From contig JAGMDE010000100.1 of NCBI GenBank assembly GCA_023128855.1, positions 1-6,976 on the forward strand: a DNA stretch of 6,976 nt. The letters are read 5' to 3'. The DNA is from Thermoplasmatales archaeon. GTDB lineage: Archaea; Thermoplasmatota; E2; DHVEG-1. The notes under the pieces were generated by a model. That model made no database searches and had not been told where the DNA came from. It saw only the letters and a list, made by a program, of their open reading frames with translations. Both the position numbers and the translations under genes were made by a program. This document shows, piece after piece, positions 6,078 to 6,976 of the stretch (position 1 is the first letter of the stretch; each line of letters opens with the position of its first letter).

Positions 6078-6825
6078 TAACCCAAAATTTATTTTAAGGG
6101 AGGCGAATCTACATTTGGGTGAATTTATAGAAAAAATCGAACAAGCTATAGCGGATCTGCACAAAGGAAAATTCATCTTAATATATGATGATGATAAAAG
6201 AGAAGGTGAAACAGATCTAGTCACGGCATCAGAATTCGTTACACCTAAATCAATAAGAACAATGAGAAAAGACGGTGGCGGCCTAATTTTTATAATGACA
6301 TCAAAAGAAGTTGCAAATAAATTAAAACTTCCTTTTCTAGCAGATATGTACTCACATATAGATGATAAATACCCAGTTCTAAAGGCGCTGGTTCCAAACG
6401 ATATTCCATATGATTCAAAATCATCTTTCTCACTTTACATAAATCACAGAGAAACCTTCACAGGCATTACCGATATTGACCGAAGTCTTACAATGAAAAA
6501 ATTTGCCGAGCTTACAAAAAAATTAGATAATATTGATGATGGACATGCAACTACTATGTTTGGAAAGGAATTCCGCTCACCAGGCCATATCCCTATTTGC
6601 GTTGCTGCAGAAAAACTACTTGATAAAAGGAAGGGGCATACTGAACTAGTTGTTTCCATGATGAAAATGGCAAATCTTTCACCAGTTGGAAGCGGTTGTG
6701 AAATAATGGGCGATGATGGACGAGCATTACAAAAAGAGGACGCTCAAAAGTATGCTAAAAAGCATAATCTTGTTTTTTTAGAAGGAAAAGAAGTTATTGA
6801 AGCGTGGAAAAAATGGTCAAAGTAA
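6070..6825 (+). CDS. ribB: 3,4-dihydroxy-2-butanone 4-phosphate synthase
   Basis: RibB converts ribulose 5-phosphate to dihydroxybutanone phosphate plus formate, supplying the four-carbon unit of riboflavin in the cytoplasm. Motifs, numbered from ATG 6070, are: DDDKREGETDLV at 40-51, with the acidic metal- and substrate-binding residues; RTMRKDGGGLI at 63-73; HRETFTGITDIDRSLT at 126-141; FRSPGHIP with His172; and GHTE with His190, followed by GCEIMGDDG with Glu211. It is a single-function enzyme with no fused GTP cyclohydrolase II domain, as usual in archaea. The ATG overlaps the end of rps17e by 8 nt and lacks its own binding site. A rival start, TTG 6115 after GGGAGG, would remove 15 residues and give 236, closer to the usual family N-terminus. 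The 3' end overlaps ribL by 13 nt. Confidence 0.95.
   Translation: MSSNPKFILREANLHLGEFIEKIEQAIADLHKGKFILIYDDDKREGETDLVTASEFVTPKSIRTMRKDGGGLIFIMTSKEVANKLKLPFLADMYSHIDDKYPVLKALVPNDIPYDSKSSFSLYINHRETFTGITDIDRSLTMKKFAELTKKLDNIDDGHATTMFGKEFRSPGHIPICVAAEKLLDKRKGHTELVVSMMKMANLSPVGSGCEIMGDDGRALQKEDAQKYAKKHNLVFLEGKEVIEAWKKWSK
6098..6103 (+). promoter_or_regulatory. ribB: Possible internal ribosome binding site for a TTG start of ribB
   Basis: GGGAGG lies inside the longest ribB frame, 11 nt before the in-frame TTG at 6115-6117. The spacing is a little long. It may be the true ribB binding site, or only the codons for Arg-Glu-Ala. Confidence 0.35.
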
Positions 6826-6976
6826 TGGCAACAGGAACTTTTGATTTATTACATCTTGGTCATATTTACTTTCTAAAAGAGGCAAAAAAACTAGGTAATA
6901 AATTAGCAGTAGTTGTCGCAACTGATTCAACTGTTAGAAGATTAAAACATGAACCAGTAAACCCTGAAGAAATTCG
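6813..6976 (+). CDS. ribL: FAD synthetase RibL, N-terminal part (3' end outside window)
   Basis: RibL is the archaeal nucleotidyltransferase that adenylates FMN to FAD using ATP; it is unrelated to bacterial RibF. The visible 54 residues open with MVKVMATGTFDLLHLGHIYF, carrying the HxGH nucleotide-binding motif at His14-His17. AKKLGNKLAVVVATDSTVRRL and a KxxPxxPEE stretch follow, all typical of the family. The remaining two-thirds or so, including the usual C-terminal nucleotidyltransferase motif, is cut off by the window end. ATG 6813 is preferred because family members commonly begin with a short strand before the TGTFD motif. A second ATG at 6825 (Met5) is possible but would trim that strand. 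The gene overlaps ribB by 13 nt in another frame, so translational coupling is likely, and both products act in flavin cofactor synthesis. Related glycerol-3-phosphate cytidylyltransferases share the HxGH motif but are less likely. Confidence 0.9.
   Translation, partial: MVKVMATGTFDLLHLGHIYFLKEAKKLGNKLAVVVATDSTVRRLKHEPVNPEEI

Overview
The window looks like a piece of an AT-rich archaeal chromosome. Archaeal markers are ribosomal protein eS17 (S17e), the prefoldin beta subunit and an archaeal RibL-type FAD synthetase. Control signals are also archaeal: TATA boxes about 26 nt before expected transcript starts, and T-run terminators without hairpins. A bacterial-type GyrA, together with a large secreted gingipain-like (C25) protein, suggests a member of the Thermoplasmatota, possibly a sediment lineage such as Marine Benthic Group D. 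That placement is inference from gene content and was not tested by phylogeny.

Layout. 1-645 (+): 3' end of gyrA, covering the last blades of the DNA-wrapping domain and an acidic tail. 689-3586 (-): a 965-residue membrane-anchored C25 peptidase-like protein, convergent with gyrA across a two-way T-run terminator. 3587-3811: AT-rich divergent promoter region. 3812-4174 (+): pfdB, then 4199-4522 (+): a two-helix membrane protein of unknown function. 4530-5318 (-): uppS, a cis-prenyltransferase, convergent with the membrane protein only 7 nt away. 5546-5704 (-): a 52-codon gene of unknown function with a near-perfect ribosome binding site. 5705-5855: a second divergent promoter region. 5856-6976 (+): a tight, overlapping cluster of rps17e, ribB (3,4-dihydroxy-2-butanone 4-phosphate synthase) and the 5' part of ribL (FAD synthetase, cut by the window end).

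Most genes are housekeeping: DNA supercoiling, co-translational folding, polyprenyl carrier synthesis, the ribosome and flavin cofactors. ribB supplies the four-carbon unit of riboflavin and ribL makes FAD from FMN, so the eS17 transcript probably also carries the two flavin genes. The accessory element is the C25-like protein, which has its His/Cys pair and fold motifs and is predicted to face the cell exterior.

The most useful observations concern gene starts. eS17 is conserved upstream of any standard start codon, back to a CTG preceded by AGGTG. The uppS promoter points to an ATG that is one base out of frame with a 34-codon open extension of UppS, so either a base is missing in an A5 run or translation starts in an unusual way. 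ribB has a second candidate start (TTG) preceded by GGGAGG inside the longest reading frame. No mobile element, CRISPR array, tRNA or rRNA was seen, and no stretch over 300 nt lacks a gene.
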